64,000 nucleotides of DNA from Pinisolibacter aquiterrae (GCF_019160155.1 NZ_JAFNIH010000042.1:92847-156846); one strand, 5' to 3'. Shown: positions 27,027 to 36,691, counted from the stretch's first letter. The notes: generated by a model from the letters alone, not told the origin. Translations and numbers: made by a program.

Positions 27027-28211
27027 TCATTTCAGCTGTGAATGCAGCATGTCCTCGACGACGCGGTCGAACCCGTCCTTGCCGGCCGGCGCCTTGATGC
27101 GCTCCTCCGCCACCATCGCGTCGCGCTTGGCGACGAGACGGCCGAGGTCGGCCTGGAGGCGCTGACGCTCGGCCGACTTGGCGGCGATCGCCGCCTCGAG
27201 ATCGGCCGGCGCGAGCGTCTGGTACTCCTCCGGCAGGTCCTTGGTCGCGACCTTGCCGGCGACCGCGCGACCGGCGATGACGTCGGCGACGAGATCGCCC
27301 TCGCCCGTCACCACCTTGCGATCCGCCTCCTTGGTGGCGCGCGCCGAATAGCTCGCCATGTCCGAGGCCACCGCCGCCGGCGCCGCCGCCGCCTTGGCGG
27401 CCTTGGCGCGCACCTCCGACTGCTGCTGCCGGCTGCCGTAGGGCACGATGGTGCGATTGAGCCGGATCTGGATCTGGAAGATCTCATCGTCCCAGGGGGT
27501 CGAGATCTGCACCACCCCGCCGGACTGCGGGATCTGCGCGTAACGCCCGTGGCCGAGCTGGGAGATGGTCTTCCAGGCGAGTTCCGTGTCCGCCGCCACC
27601 CCGCACTGGAGCGCGTCGACCAGGATGCCCTTGTCGGCGGCGATCTTCAGCGTGTCGGTGAAGGGCACGTCCTGCGGATAGTCCATGTGCGGCGGGGCGT
27701 CGCCGACCAGGAAGACCAGCCGCCGGGTATCGTCGCCCGAGGTCCACGACAGTTTGCCGACCGCCACGGCGAGCGCCTCGTTGACCGATTCCGGCCAGTC
27801 GCCGCCGCCCTGGGCGCGGAAGTCGAGGAGCTTGCCGTAGACGGCGTGGATGTCGGTGGAGAGGTCCGTCGCGTCGGTGACATAGGCGTCGCCGCGATCG
27901 CGATAGCCGACGAGGCCGATGCGGATCTCCGCGTCGGGGTGGAGCTTGCGCACCTCGTCGGCGATGCCCCAGATCTTGCGCTTGGCGCCGTCGATCAGGC
28001 CGCCCATCGAGCCGGTGGTGTCGAGGACGAAGGCGATTTCGATGCGCTTCGGCGCGCCGATGTCGGCGACCGAGGTGCCCGAGGGCGCGGCGCGCGTCTC
28101 GGTCTGCGGCGCGACGCCCTGGCCGGAGACGCCGTCGCCGCCGAACGAGCGGCCCGTGACCGCCACGAAGAGCGCCGTCGCCAATCCGGACGCGAGAATG
28201 AACTTGTTCAT
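27027..28211 (-). CDS. Exported von Willebrand factor A domain protein
   Basis: 394 residues with a signal peptide (ILASGLATALFVAVTG). A VWA domain spans about 57-245; its MIDAS metal motif is FVLDTTGSMGG (D64 to S68), with the supporting threonine/aspartate loops VGYRDRGDAYVTDATDL and LVGDAPPHMDYP. The C-terminal 140 residues are helical and charged, ending AEERIKAPAGKDGFD, and look coiled-coil. It probably mediates protein binding in the periplasm. No partner (MoxR, SUMF1-type) is adjacent. Confidence 0.82.
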   Translation of the reverse strand: MNKFILASGLATALFVAVTGRSFGGDGVSGQGVAPQTETRAAPSGTSVADIGAPKRIEIAFVLDTTGSMGGLIDGAKRKIWGIADEVRKLHPDAEIRIGLVGYRDRGDAYVTDATDLSTDIHAVYGKLLDFRAQGGGDWPESVNEALAVAVGKLSWTSGDDTRRLVFLVGDAPPHMDYPQDVPFTDTLKIAADKGILVDALQCGVAADTELAWKTISQLGHGRYAQIPQSGGVVQISTPWDDEIFQIQIRLNRTIVPYGSRQQQSEVRAKAAKAAAAPAAVASDMASYSARATKEADRKVVTGEGDLVADVIAGRAVAGKVATKDLPEEYQTLAPADLEAAIAAKSAERQRLQADLGRLVAKRDAMVAEERIKAPAGKDGFDRVVEDMLHSQLK

Positions 28212-28460
28212 GGGATTCTCCCCCTCACCATGATCGCCCGCCCGCCTCGAACGGGATCCCCACGATCCCGAAGCAGCGCGGCCGATGAGAGAGCCTCACC
28301 CCCGATCGCGGTCGGTCCTCGGCCGGACCATGGCGAAATCTCGGCGATTACGGACCCATGTCGTGGCGGAACCACCGGGGCACGCCGGCCTCCGGCGATT
28401 GGGGAGAAGGGCGAAAGCGAACTTGAATCGCGCCGCGTCCACGGCTAGCGGTGGTGGTGT

Positions 28461-28545
28461 GCGGACGTGGCGAAACTGGTAGACGCACGAGACTTAAAAT
28501 CTTGCGCCGCAAGGCGTGCGGGTTCGACCCCCGCCGTCCGCACCA
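28461..28545 (+). tRNA. tRNA-Leu (anticodon UAA)
   Basis: An 85-nt type II tRNA with encoded CCA. Acceptor stem GCGGACG pairs with CGTCCGC; the anticodon loop is CTTAAAA, giving UAA; the long variable arm (TGCGCCGCAAGGCG region) marks it as leucine; the T-arm contains GGGTTCGACCCC. It reads TTA codons, which are rare in this high-GC genome. It lies between the VWA gene promoter and the convergent S41 peptidase stop. Confidence 0.96.
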
Positions 28546-28578
28546 CCGTCGATCGCGAAGCGGCCCGTCGGCTCCGCT

Positions 28579-30114
28579 TCACCGCGGCCGTTGCGATCCC
28601 GTCCGCGCCTTCGCCCGCCCGGCGCTCGCCCGGTCGAGAAACGCCAGCGCGGCGGCGAGTTCGACGTCCTCGCCTCTCGCCTTCGCCATCGCCGTCTCGT
28701 AGGTGACCGGCACCCGGATCGTCGGCGCGACCCCGCCGACGCCGTGACGGCTGTCGATCAGGATGGTTCCGTCGCGATCGACCGCGCGCCCGTCGGGATA
28801 GTGGAGGACGTTGCCGCCGGGTAGCCGGATCTCGCCGCCGGCGAGCCCGAACGAGCCGCGCGTGCCGTGGAAACCGAGCGTCACGCCGCCCGGGCGCTCG
28901 CGCACGCAACGCGCCAGCCCCTCGCCGCTCGAGATCGTCATCGGATCGACGAGCGCGACCACCGGCCCGGCGAAGACCGGCTTCTCCGGCCGCACCGTCA
29001 GCCCGTCGACCACCGCGCCGGTGCGATCGTCGACCGTGAAGCGGCGGAACCGCCCGGTGTCGGCGTCGTAAAAGACGGTCGCCTCGTAGAAGACCGGGGT
29101 CCGCCGCAGCGTGCCGCAAATCCGCATCGCCAGGAGATCCCATCCCCCGTGATTGCCGCGCAGGTCGAGGACGAGGCCGTCGACCCTCTCGGCGCGGAAC
29201 CCGAGGATGGCGCGCCGATAGGCGGCCCAGATCGCCTCAGGCCAACGCCCGAGATCGGAGAGGTCGGCGAGGATCGTGAGGCGGATGTAGCCGAAACGGC
29301 CGATCCGCCGGCTGGTGATCGGCACTTCGCCGGGATCGAGACGCGGTGCGAGATCGCGCAGAGCCGCCGGCCCGTCGCTCTCCGCGACCAGACGGACCCG
29401 CCGGTCCGGCGCTCCTTCGGCCCCCGCGAGGTCGATCTCGACGGCGGTGCCGATCGTGGCCCGGGTCATCAGCCGCGCCTGTTCGAGACGGCGGTGCTCA
29501 TCGGTCGCCACCCGCGCGGCGGCGGCGAAACGCCCGAGATCGACCGCGCCGATCGCCTCGCCGATCGGCCGATCCCCCCAACGCGACACCACGTCGCCGG
29601 GCCGCATCCCCGCCCGCGCCGCCGGGCCGCCCGGCGCCACGGAGGCCGCGATCACCCGTCCGTCGTCGAGTTCGACGAGACCGATCCCGAAGGTCCCGCC
29701 CGAGGCCTCCGCCGTCAGCGCGTCGATCGCCGGCGCGACCGCGTCGTTGCGCGGCAGGTTGACGTGTCCGTCGTCGAGACCCGCGACATAGGCCTGCAGG
29801 GCCGCTCGATAGGCCTTGACGTCGCGGGCGGCGGCGGCCGCCTCGATCAGCGGCAGGATCCGGGCGCGGAGCCCCGGCCAATCGACGCCCTTCCACTCGG
29901 TGAAGGCATATTCCGCCGCGATCTTCTCGTGCATGCGCCGGAACGCCTCGACCTCGCCGAGGTCGGAGAAATCCGCCGGCGCCGTCCGACGGAGAGAGGC
30001 CGCGCCGGAGGCCTCGGCCCGCGCCGCCACCCCGCCCCAGGCGAGACCGAGGGCGAGCGCCGCCGCCGACAGGCACCACCGCGAGACGAACCGCTTCGAG
30101 AAGACCATCGGCAT
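28579..30114 (-). CDS. S41 family (C-terminal processing-like) peptidase with PDZ domain
   Basis: About 511 residues. Signal peptide (FVSRWCLSAAALALGLAW), helical N-terminal domain, a PDZ segment (IAASVAPGGPAARAGMRPGDVVSRWGD broken as APGGPAARAGMRPGD), and the S41 catalytic domain with GLVLDLRGNHGGWDLLA and DPMTISSGEGLARCV (nucleophile Ser, no classical Lys seen at the expected place, replaced by GEG context typical of tricorn-like S41). It acts in the periplasm. The start is uncertain among ATGs at 30135, 30114 and 30108. Confidence 0.75.
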   Translation of the reverse strand: MPMVFSKRFVSRWCLSAAALALGLAWGGVAARAEASGAASLRRTAPADFSDLGEVEAFRRMHEKIAAEYAFTEWKGVDWPGLRARILPLIEAAAAARDVKAYRAALQAYVAGLDDGHVNLPRNDAVAPAIDALTAEASGGTFGIGLVELDDGRVIAASVAPGGPAARAGMRPGDVVSRWGDRPIGEAIGAVDLGRFAAAARVATDEHRRLEQARLMTRATIGTAVEIDLAGAEGAPDRRVRLVAESDGPAALRDLAPRLDPGEVPITSRRIGRFGYIRLTILADLSDLGRWPEAIWAAYRRAILGFRAERVDGLVLDLRGNHGGWDLLAMRICGTLRRTPVFYEATVFYDADTGRFRRFTVDDRTGAVVDGLTVRPEKPVFAGPVVALVDPMTISSGEGLARCVRERPGGVTLGFHGTRGSFGLAGGEIRLPGGNVLHYPDGRAVDRDGTILIDSRHGVGGVAPTIRVPVTYETAMAKARGEDVELAAALAFLDRASAGRAKARTGSQRPR

Positions 30115-30569
30115 GATTGAAATCCCATCGACCATCGCGCCACCGCGACCCGCCGGAATCGTGCGACGGGCCCGCCGGATCCAGTCTATCGCGGCACGTC
30201 CCGCTCGGCTGCGACAAAACCGCCGCCGCCGCCCATGCCCCTCGGTTCGCCCCTCCCGCACCGCGACGCACGACAGGCGCGCCCGCGACGCATGGCTTCG
30301 CCGGATCCGCGCCATAGGAAGGATCCTTCCCGAAGATCGGCGAATTCGGTATCGATTTCCCCGAACGCACGAATTCTCGAGACGATCGGACGAATTTTCC
30401 AGACCACGAGTGTTCGTTTCGTCTTCGCGGGGTGACGCCGCCGGCCGTGCAGCCATGCACGAGCGGTTGGCGGCCATTCGCCCGCACCGCTCGCCATTCG
30501 TCGAATGACCGCCTACTCGAATTCCAGAAGCAGGTGGGCGCTCCACCTCCCGAATACGAGACCATCCCC
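30115..30569. other. Divergent intergenic region with repeated CGAATT motifs
   Basis: About 455 bp between the S41 peptidase start and the MFS start, with no gene I can support. The stretch 30336-30400 is AT-richer than its surroundings and has CGAATT at 30341, 30370 and 30391 in the same orientation; it may hold both promoters and an operator. Confidence 0.35.
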
Positions 30570-31883
30570 ATGACCGACTTGTCCGAAGCAGGCCGACCGT
30601 CGAATTCGGCGCGGCGTGTGCTCTTCGCCAGCCTCATCGGCACGACGATCGAGTTCTTCGACTTCTACATCTACGCGACCGCCTCGGTGATCGTGTTCCC
30701 GAAGCTGTTTTTCCCGACGTCGGATCCGACCTCGGCGGTGTTGCAGTCCTTCGCCACCTTCTCGATCGCCTTCTTCGCGCGCCCCTTCGGCGCCGCCCTC
30801 TTCGGCCACTTCGGTGACCGCATCGGCCGCAAGGCGACGCTGGTCGCGGCGCTGATGACCATGGGCCTCTCGACCATCGCCATCGGCCTCCTGCCGACCT
30901 ACGCCTCGGTCGGCGTTCTCGCGCCGCTGCTGCTGGCGCTCTGCCGCTTCGGCCAGGGCCTCGGGCTCGGCGGCGAATGGGGCGGCGCGGTGCTGCTCGC
31001 CACCGAGAACGCCCCTCCCGGCAAGCGCGCCTGGTACGGCATGTTCCCCCAGCTCGGCGCGCCGATCGGCTTCATCTGCTCGAACGGCGGCTTCCTCCTG
31101 ATGGCGGAGACCCTCACCGACGCGCAGTTCCTCGATTGGGGATGGCGCATCCCCTTCATCGCCTCGTCGATCCTGGTGGTGGTCGGCCTGTGGGTGCGCC
31201 TGCGCCTGACCGAGACGCCCGACTTCCGCCGCGCCATCGAGCGCGAGGAGCGGGTGCGCGTGCCGATCGCCAAGGTCTTCGCCACCCACAAGGCGCTGCT
31301 CCTCTACGGCACCATCGGCGCCGTCGCGACCTTCGTGCTGTTCTACATCATGACCGTCTTCGCGCTGAACTGGGGCACCACCGCGCTCGGCTACACCAAG
31401 GCGAACTTCCTGCCGCTGCAGCTTATCGGCGTGACCTTCTTCGGCCTGACCATCCCGCTCTCGGCGCTCGCCGCCGATCGCTTCGGCTATGTCCGCACGC
31501 TGATCTGGACCACCGCCGCGATGATCGTCTTCGGCCTGCTGCTCGGCCCGATCTTCGGCTCCGGCACCACCGTCGGCGTGCTGGTCTTCCTGATCGGCGG
31601 CTTCGCGCTGATGGGCTTCACCTACGGCCCGCTCGGCACGGCGCTCGCCGAGCCCTTCCCCGTGGCGGTGCGCTACACCGGCGCCTCGCTCGCCTTCAAT
31701 CTCGCCGGCATCCTCGGCGCCTCGCTCGCCCCCTATGCCGCCACCATGCTGGCGACCACCTGGGGCCTCGGCGCGGTCGGCTGGTATCTGGCGATCGCCT
31801 CGGCCCTGACCCTGATCGCCCTCGTCGCCATGAACCGCGGCGACGATCGCGACGCCGTCTACGTCCCCGACGAGGTGGTGTGA
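30570..31883 (+). CDS. MHS-family MFS transporter (ProP/ShiA-like)
   Basis: 437 residues with 12 predicted membrane segments. The start region RVLFASLIGTTIEFFDFYIY is the hallmark of the metabolite:H+ symporter family, and the loop 2-3 motif is GDRIGRKATLVAAL. Members take up osmolytes, dicarboxylates or shikimate with protons. The cytoplasmic loop RLRLTETPDFRRA after segment 6 also fits. The substrate is not deducible. The ATG at 30570 is the first codon before conserved sequence. Confidence 0.87.
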   Translation: MTDLSEAGRPSNSARRVLFASLIGTTIEFFDFYIYATASVIVFPKLFFPTSDPTSAVLQSFATFSIAFFARPFGAALFGHFGDRIGRKATLVAALMTMGLSTIAIGLLPTYASVGVLAPLLLALCRFGQGLGLGGEWGGAVLLATENAPPGKRAWYGMFPQLGAPIGFICSNGGFLLMAETLTDAQFLDWGWRIPFIASSILVVVGLWVRLRLTETPDFRRAIEREERVRVPIAKVFATHKALLLYGTIGAVATFVLFYIMTVFALNWGTTALGYTKANFLPLQLIGVTFFGLTIPLSALAADRFGYVRTLIWTTAAMIVFGLLLGPIFGSGTTVGVLVFLIGGFALMGFTYGPLGTALAEPFPVAVRYTGASLAFNLAGILGASLAPYAATMLATTWGLGAVGWYLAIASALTLIALVAMNRGDDRDAVYVPDEVV

Positions 31884-31909
31884 ACCCACCCCCTCACGAT
31901 CGAACGAAG

Positions 31910-31942
31910 AGACCGCCGCCTTCTCCCCGAAGGCGGCGGTCT
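31910..31942. terminator. Rho-independent bidirectional terminator
   Basis: A 13-bp perfect stem, AGACCGCCGCCTT with AAGGCGGCGGTCT, 7-nt loop, followed by TCGTTTCG; lies between convergent MFS and esterase genes. Confidence 0.75.
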
Positions 31943-31989
31943 TCGTTTCGATCGGGGTCTCAGGGCGCGGCGCGGGACCCGCCCGGGTC

Positions 31990-32601
31990 TCACTCGCCCG
32001 CGCAGAGCTTTTCCAGGAAGCCGTAGCCGACCGCCGCGGCCGCCGGGCCGATCCCGTGGCCCTCGCCGGCGATCCGCGCGAAATCGACCTCCGCGCCCGC
32101 CGCCGCCAGCGCGTGACGGGCCGCGATCGCCTCCGAGATCGGGATGACGCCGTCGGCATCGCCATGGACGAGCAGGATCGGCTTGCCCTCGAGCGACGCG
32201 ACGGGGTCGCGCGCCAGCCGCCCGGAGAAGCCGAGCACGCCCGCGAAATGCCGCCCGCGCACCAGCGCGTCGAGCGCCATGATCGTGCCCTGGCTGAAGC
32301 CGACCAGAACCGTGCGCTCCGCCGTCGTCCCCGCCGCCCCGATCGCCGCGTCGACCACCGCGTCGAACCGCGCCGCCGCCGCCTCGACCCGCGCCGGCCG
32401 ATTGGCCGCCGTCACGCCGAGCACCGAGAACCACTGCCGCCCGACCGCCGCCTGATCGAAGGGCTCGGGCGCGTCCGGCGACACCGCCGCGACGCCGAGG
32501 CGCGCGCCCCAGGCCTTCGCCAGCGGGGCCAGATCGTCGCCGGACGAGCCGACGCCGTGCAGGAAGATCAGGAGATCGACGAAGGCGGTTCTGGCGGACA
32601 T
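31990..32601 (-). CDS. Phospholipase/carboxylesterase family alpha/beta hydrolase
   Basis: 203 residues. Catalytic triad motifs: LIFLHGVGSSGDDL near residue 10, nucleophile in VLVGFSQGTIMALD, Asp in LVHGDADGVIPISE and His in AGEGHGIGP. This matches the small carboxylesterase/acyl-protein thioesterase family (YpfH-like). It is cytoplasmic. The start at 32601 (MSARTAF) follows GAGGTTTCC. Confidence 0.85.
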   Translation of the reverse strand: MSARTAFVDLLIFLHGVGSSGDDLAPLAKAWGARLGVAAVSPDAPEPFDQAAVGRQWFSVLGVTAANRPARVEAAAARFDAVVDAAIGAAGTTAERTVLVGFSQGTIMALDALVRGRHFAGVLGFSGRLARDPVASLEGKPILLVHGDADGVIPISEAIAARHALAAAGAEVDFARIAGEGHGIGPAAAAVGYGFLEKLCAGE

Positions 32602-32735
32602 GGAAACCTCTCGGGATGCGACGCGAAAACCTATCGTGTCACGGACGCGCCGAGGATCCGCCCCCTCGGACACACTCCGTTCGCGTTTCCCGAACGACTG
32701 ATGTGGCAGTGCAACATGACCTCATGCATCGCCGG

Positions 32736-33449
32736 TCACGGCAGGAGCCCGACGATCACCGGCACCAGGATCGCGGTGACGATCGCGTTGAGCCCCATGG
32801 CGATGCCGGCGAAGACGCCGGCGATCGGATGGACCATGAAGGCCCGCGCCGTGCCGAGCCCATGGCTGGCGAGCCCGACGGCGAAGCCGCGCGCCGCCCA
32901 GTCGCGAATGCCGAGCGCGTTCATCGTCGGCGTCACCACCACCGCGCCGATGATGCCGGTGGTGATCACCAGGGCCGCCGTCAGCGCCGGCAGCCCGCCG
33001 AGGCTCTCGCTGATCGCCATGGCGACCGGCGCCGTCACCGACTTCGGCGCCAGCGACACCACCACCGCCCGCGAGGCGGAGAAGGCCGAGGCGATGCCGA
33101 TCGCCGAGACGATCGCCACCACCGAGCCGACCACCAGCGCGCCGACCATCGGCACGATCTCCCGCCGCACCACCGCGCGATTGCGCCAGAGCGGCACGCC
33201 GAGCGCCACCGTCGCCGGGCCGAGCAGGAAGTGGACGAATTGCGCCCCCTCGAAATAGGCCTTGTAGGGCGTCCCGGTGAGGCGCAGCACCGCGCCGACC
33301 AGCACGATCGCGATCAGCACCGGATTGACCACCGGATGGCGGCCGAACGCCAGCGCGATCCGGTCGGAGACGAGCCAGACCACCACCGTCAGCGTCAGCC
33401 AGAACAAGGGATCGGCCGACAGATAGACCCAGAGCGAGGAGGCGGTCAC
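32736..33449 (-). CDS. lrgB: LrgB/CidB-family membrane protein
   Basis: 237 residues, hydrophobic throughout with about eight segments. Family motifs: YFEGAQFVHFLLGPATVALGVP (as EGAQFVHFLLGPATVALG), SLAPKSVTAPVAMAI, and ASHGLGTARAF. LrgB works with LrgA; the pair is linked to murein hydrolase export control and, more recently, to pyruvate or glycolate transport. Its start overlaps the lrgA stop by 4 bp (ATGA), so translation is coupled. Confidence 0.9.
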   Translation of the reverse strand: MTASSLWVYLSADPLFWLTLTVVVWLVSDRIALAFGRHPVVNPVLIAIVLVGAVLRLTGTPYKAYFEGAQFVHFLLGPATVALGVPLWRNRAVVRREIVPMVGALVVGSVVAIVSAIGIASAFSASRAVVVSLAPKSVTAPVAMAISESLGGLPALTAALVITTGIIGAVVVTPTMNALGIRDWAARGFAVGLASHGLGTARAFMVHPIAGVFAGIAMGLNAIVTAILVPVIVGLLP

Positions 33450-33835
33450 GGCGTCTCCTCCTCACCGCCGCGTCCCATCGCCCGCTTGATCAGCCGGAAG
33501 GTCGCCACCGTCGCCAGCATCGTCACCACGGTGGAGACCACCAGCGTGACGACGATCGCCGCTCCCTGCGCCGCGATCAGGTCGAGATATTGCACCACCC
33601 CGACGCCGGCCGGGACGAAGAGGATCGCCAGCGACCCCAGCAGTCCGTCGGCGACCCGGCCGAGCGGCGCCTCGGCCGCGACCGGATCGCTCCCGCCCAT
33701 CCGCGCCCAGATCGCCAGCCCCACGACCAGGAAGGCCATGCCCAGAACCGGCCCCGGCACCGGCAGGCCGAGCCCGCGCGCGGTCACCTCCCCGGCCAGT
33801 TGCAGCACCAACAAAATGGCGAATCCGGCGATCAT
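33446..33835 (-). CDS. lrgA: LrgA/CidA-family membrane protein
   Basis: 129 residues, four hydrophobic segments. GLPVPGPVLGMAFLVVGL is the signature of the LrgA/CidA holin-like family, followed by LLGSLAILFVPAGVGVVQY. The start at 33835 is the first plausible ATG. It forms a two-gene operon with lrgB. A LytTR-type regulator is not present in the window. Confidence 0.88.
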   Translation of the reverse strand: MIAGFAILLVLQLAGEVTARGLGLPVPGPVLGMAFLVVGLAIWARMGGSDPVAAEAPLGRVADGLLGSLAILFVPAGVGVVQYLDLIAAQGAAIVVTLVVSTVVTMLATVATFRLIKRAMGRGGEEETP

Positions 33836-34110
33836 CGACAGGCTCCCGAGGGTTGCTGGGCCGCCCCGGCGCCCGCGCGGGCGAGGCGAGTCCTTCCGCC
33901 TCACACTGCCCCAGCCGATCCGCCGGGTCGAGATCCCGCCGCGTGCCGTCGCGGCACCGGCCGCAACCCGGCGGGTGGCTCGAGGGATTTGTGCATACAA
34001 AAGAAACCAAGAACGATTTTTCCGGAGTGTTGCAGAGAATGGACAGACTTCACGGCAATGCTGCAGTATGATGCTTGCGAGTTCGGTTCGGATCGAGGAG
34101 TTTCGACATC

Positions 34111-34779
34111 ATGAAGACTCTCGCTTACCTCATGGGTTCCCTCGTCGGTCTGACCATGGCGGCGCAGGCCGCGGACATGGCGCGCCCGGCCCCCGTGGTC
34201 GCCCCCCCGCCGATGGTCACGGCCTACAATTGGACCGGCTTCTATGCCGGTATCGTCGGCGGCTACGGCTTCGGCGACGGCATCCGTCATCATCAGCAAC
34301 CGGCGACCTACAGCAGCAACTTCGACATTCGTGGCGGCCTGATCGGCGCGACGGTCGGCTACAACTACCAGATCGACAACTACGTCCTCGGTCTCGAAGC
34401 CGATTACGCGTGGTCGGGCATCAAGGGCTCGACGAGCGGCAACTGCGCCGCGCCGGGCTGCTACACCGACATCCGCTCCTTCGGCACCGTCCGCGCCCGC
34501 GCCGGCTATGCCTTCGACCGCTTCCTGCCCTATGTCACCGGCGGTCTCGCCATGGGCGACGTGAAGGCGCATGTCGGCACCGGCGGCCTGTCCGGGTCGG
34601 AGTTCAAGGCCGGTTGGACGGTCGGCGCCGGTATCGAGGCGGCCGTCTGGCAGAACATCACCGCCAAGGTCGAATATCTCTACTTCGATCTCGGCAACGC
34701 CCAATATGCGACGGCCCCGAACATCGAGACCAACGCCAAGGGCAGCGTCATCCGCGCCGGCCTGAACTACCGCTTCTGA
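34111..34779 (+). CDS. Omp25/31-like outer-membrane beta-barrel protein
   Basis: 222 residues with a signal peptide ending AAQA-AD. The mature protein starts with a proline-rich linker, then NWTGFYAGIVGGYGFGDG, a motif of the rhizobial Omp25/Omp31/RopB-type porin family. The barrel ends in the typical C-terminal aromatic (GLNYRF). An internal CAAPGC pair may form a loop disulfide. GAGGAG lies 10 nt before the ATG. Confidence 0.88.
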   Translation: MKTLAYLMGSLVGLTMAAQAADMARPAPVVAPPPMVTAYNWTGFYAGIVGGYGFGDGIRHHQQPATYSSNFDIRGGLIGATVGYNYQIDNYVLGLEADYAWSGIKGSTSGNCAAPGCYTDIRSFGTVRARAGYAFDRFLPYVTGGLAMGDVKAHVGTGGLSGSEFKAGWTVGAGIEAAVWQNITAKVEYLYFDLGNAQYATAPNIETNAKGSVIRAGLNYRF

Positions 34780-34814
34780 GACCTCGCCTCCGGGCTCGTC
34801 TCCACGCCTCTCTT

Positions 34815-34840
34815 CGAACCCGGCCCCACGGCCGGGTTCG
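34815..34840 (+). terminator. Terminator after the Omp gene
   Basis: CGAACCCGGCC and GGCCGGGTTCG form an 11-bp stem with a 4-nt loop, followed by TCGTCTTC, 35 bp after the stop. Confidence 0.7.
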
Positions 34841-34954
34841 TCGTCTTCGGACGCGCGGGATCGGCGTGGCGTCACCCATCGCCCCGTCTCTCCCCCCGTC
34901 TTTCCAACGCGCGCGCGGCGGACGATGATGCGGCCTCGAAAGGGAGCCCCCGCG

Positions 34955-35260
34955 ATGATCCTCACTCTGGTTCGATTCCGCCTCGACGATCCGATGACCC
35001 TCGAGGAGGCCGCGCGCCGCTTCGCGCTGTCGGCGCCGAAATACCTCGACCTGCCCGGCCTCGTCCGCAAACACTACGTCCGCTCCGACGACGGGCTCAC
35101 CGTCGGCGGCGTCTATCTGTGGAAGACCCGCGCCGCCGCCGAGGACTGCTATGCCGGCGAGTGGCGCGAGCGCGTCCGCATCCTCTACGGCGTCGAGCCG
35201 GAGATCGAATGGTTCGAGACCCCGGTCGGGGTCGACAACGTGCTCGGCACGATCATCTGA
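34955..35260 (+). CDS. YdhR-type small monooxygenase-fold protein
   Basis: 101 residues of the dimeric alpha+beta barrel fold: LTLVRFRLDDPMTLEEAARR, LPGLVRKHYVRSDDG and VGGVYLWKTRAAAEDCY, ending PVGVDNVLGTII. This pattern matches YdhR-like putative monooxygenases. No reaction is proven for the family. The ATG at 34955 has GGGAGCC upstream. It lies 17 bp before the epimerase gene and is probably co-transcribed. Confidence 0.75.
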   Translation: MILTLVRFRLDDPMTLEEAARRFALSAPKYLDLPGLVRKHYVRSDDGLTVGGVYLWKTRAAAEDCYAGEWRERVRILYGVEPEIEWFETPVGVDNVLGTII

Positions 35261-35277
35261 CCCGGCGGAGCGAGCCC

Positions 35278-36162
35278 ATGCAGGACGATCGCGTCACCCT
35301 CGTCTCCGACGAGCTTTCCGCCGACGTCTCGCCGCTCGGCGCCGAACTGGTCCGCCTCGACGACGCGGTCGGCAATCCGCTCCTGTGGAACGGCGATCCG
35401 GCCTTCTGGACCGGCCGCGCGCCGCTGCTCTTCCCCATCGTCGGCGGCCTCGCCGGGGGCACCTTCCGCCATCGCGGCCGGGCCTGGACGCTGCCCCGCC
35501 ACGGCTTCGCCCGCCGCTCGACCTTCGCCCTCGTCGATCGCGGCACGGCGCACGTCACCTTCCGCCTCGAGACCTCGGCGGAGACGCTCGCCCATTGGCC
35601 CTTCGCGTTTCACCTCGACGTCACCCATGCCCTCGACGGCGCCCGGCTCACAACCACCGCCGAGGTCGCCAATCACTCCGACGAACCGATGCCGACCGCC
35701 TTCGGCTTCCATCCCGCCCTCCGCTGGCCGCTCGCCGGGGCCGGCCCGCGCGCCGCGCACCTCGTCCGCTTCGCCGCGCCCGAGACCGCGCGCATCCGCC
35801 GCCTCGACGCCGACGGCCTGATCGATCCCGAACCGCGCGCCACCCCGCTCCACGGCGACACGCTCGCCCTCGAGGACTCCCTCTTCGCCGAGGACGCGCT
35901 GATCTTCACGGACCTGAAGAGCCAAAGCGTCGTCTATGGCGCCGGCGAGGTCCGGCTGCGTGTCGACTTCCCCGACATGCCCCATCTCGGCCTGTGGACC
36001 AAACCGGGGGCGCCGTTCCTCTGCATCGAGCCGTGGCAGGGCTGGGCCGACCCGGCCGGGTTCGCCGGCGAGATCACGGCGAAGCCCGGCATGGTCACGC
36101 TCGCGCCCGGAGAAACGCGCCGATTTTCCATGAGTGTCACCTTGGAATTCGCCGCGCCCTGA
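35278..36162 (+). CDS. Aldose 1-epimerase family protein
   Basis: 294 residues of the galactose mutarotase fold: PLGAELVRLDDAVGNPLLW, FPIVGGLAGGTFRHRG, PRHGFAR (catalytic His) and AFGFHPALRWPL (second His). The glutamate base is likely in CIEPWQGW. It resembles the LacX/YeaD-like subgroup rather than true GalM. It interconverts sugar anomers or binds hexose-6-phosphates. Confidence 0.82.
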   Translation: MQDDRVTLVSDELSADVSPLGAELVRLDDAVGNPLLWNGDPAFWTGRAPLLFPIVGGLAGGTFRHRGRAWTLPRHGFARRSTFALVDRGTAHVTFRLETSAETLAHWPFAFHLDVTHALDGARLTTTAEVANHSDEPMPTAFGFHPALRWPLAGAGPRAAHLVRFAAPETARIRRLDADGLIDPEPRATPLHGDTLALEDSLFAEDALIFTDLKSQSVVYGAGEVRLRVDFPDMPHLGLWTKPGAPFLCIEPWQGWADPAGFAGEITAKPGMVTLAPGETRRFSMSVTLEFAAP

Positions 36163-36271
36163 CCCATCTCTCTCGCAGTTGCGAAAGGACCGCTCCGGAG
36201 GTATGAGAGAGGTCTGATATTTCGTCGGCAGAGCGTCGTCGTCGGCGACGTCTCTCCTTCAGGAGAATGAC

Positions 36272-36610
36272 ATGTTCGGCTTGTTCGGAAGATCCGCTCC
36301 CGTGAAGACCCTGACCCCGCCCGAGGCTCATCAGCTCGCCAAGGACGGCAAGGTGCTGCTGGTCGACGTGCGCGAGGCTCACGAGTGGGCCGCCGGCCAC
36401 GCGCCCGGCGCCTATCACGCCCCGCTGTCGAAGCTCGCCCAGACCGCCACCGCCATCCCGACCGACAAGCCGGTGGTGTTCTACTGCATGATGGGCGGCC
36501 GCTCCGCCCAGGCGGTCCAGATCTGCCAGAAGCTCGGCCTGCCGCACGACACCCACATGGGTGGCGGCATCGGCGCTTGGCGCATGCACGGCCTGCCGCT
36601 CTCCATGTGA
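36272..36610 (+). CDS. Rhodanese-like domain protein
   Basis: 112 residues, a single rhodanese domain. The active-site loop is FYCMMGGRSAQAV with its cysteine at about residue 74; the DVREAHEWAAGHAPGAYH motif is also typical. It handles persulfide sulfur in the cytoplasm. The ATG at 36272 follows CTTCAGGAGAATGAC, a strong ribosome binding site. Confidence 0.9.
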   Translation: MFGLFGRSAPVKTLTPPEAHQLAKDGKVLLVDVREAHEWAAGHAPGAYHAPLSKLAQTATAIPTDKPVVFYCMMGGRSAQAVQICQKLGLPHDTHMGGGIGAWRMHGLPLSM

Positions 36611-36691
36611 GACCGACGGCTCGGGCGGCGTCTGGTCGCGACCGGCGCGGACCTCTATGAAGGGGGCCGCCCCCGACGACCGGAACCGACG

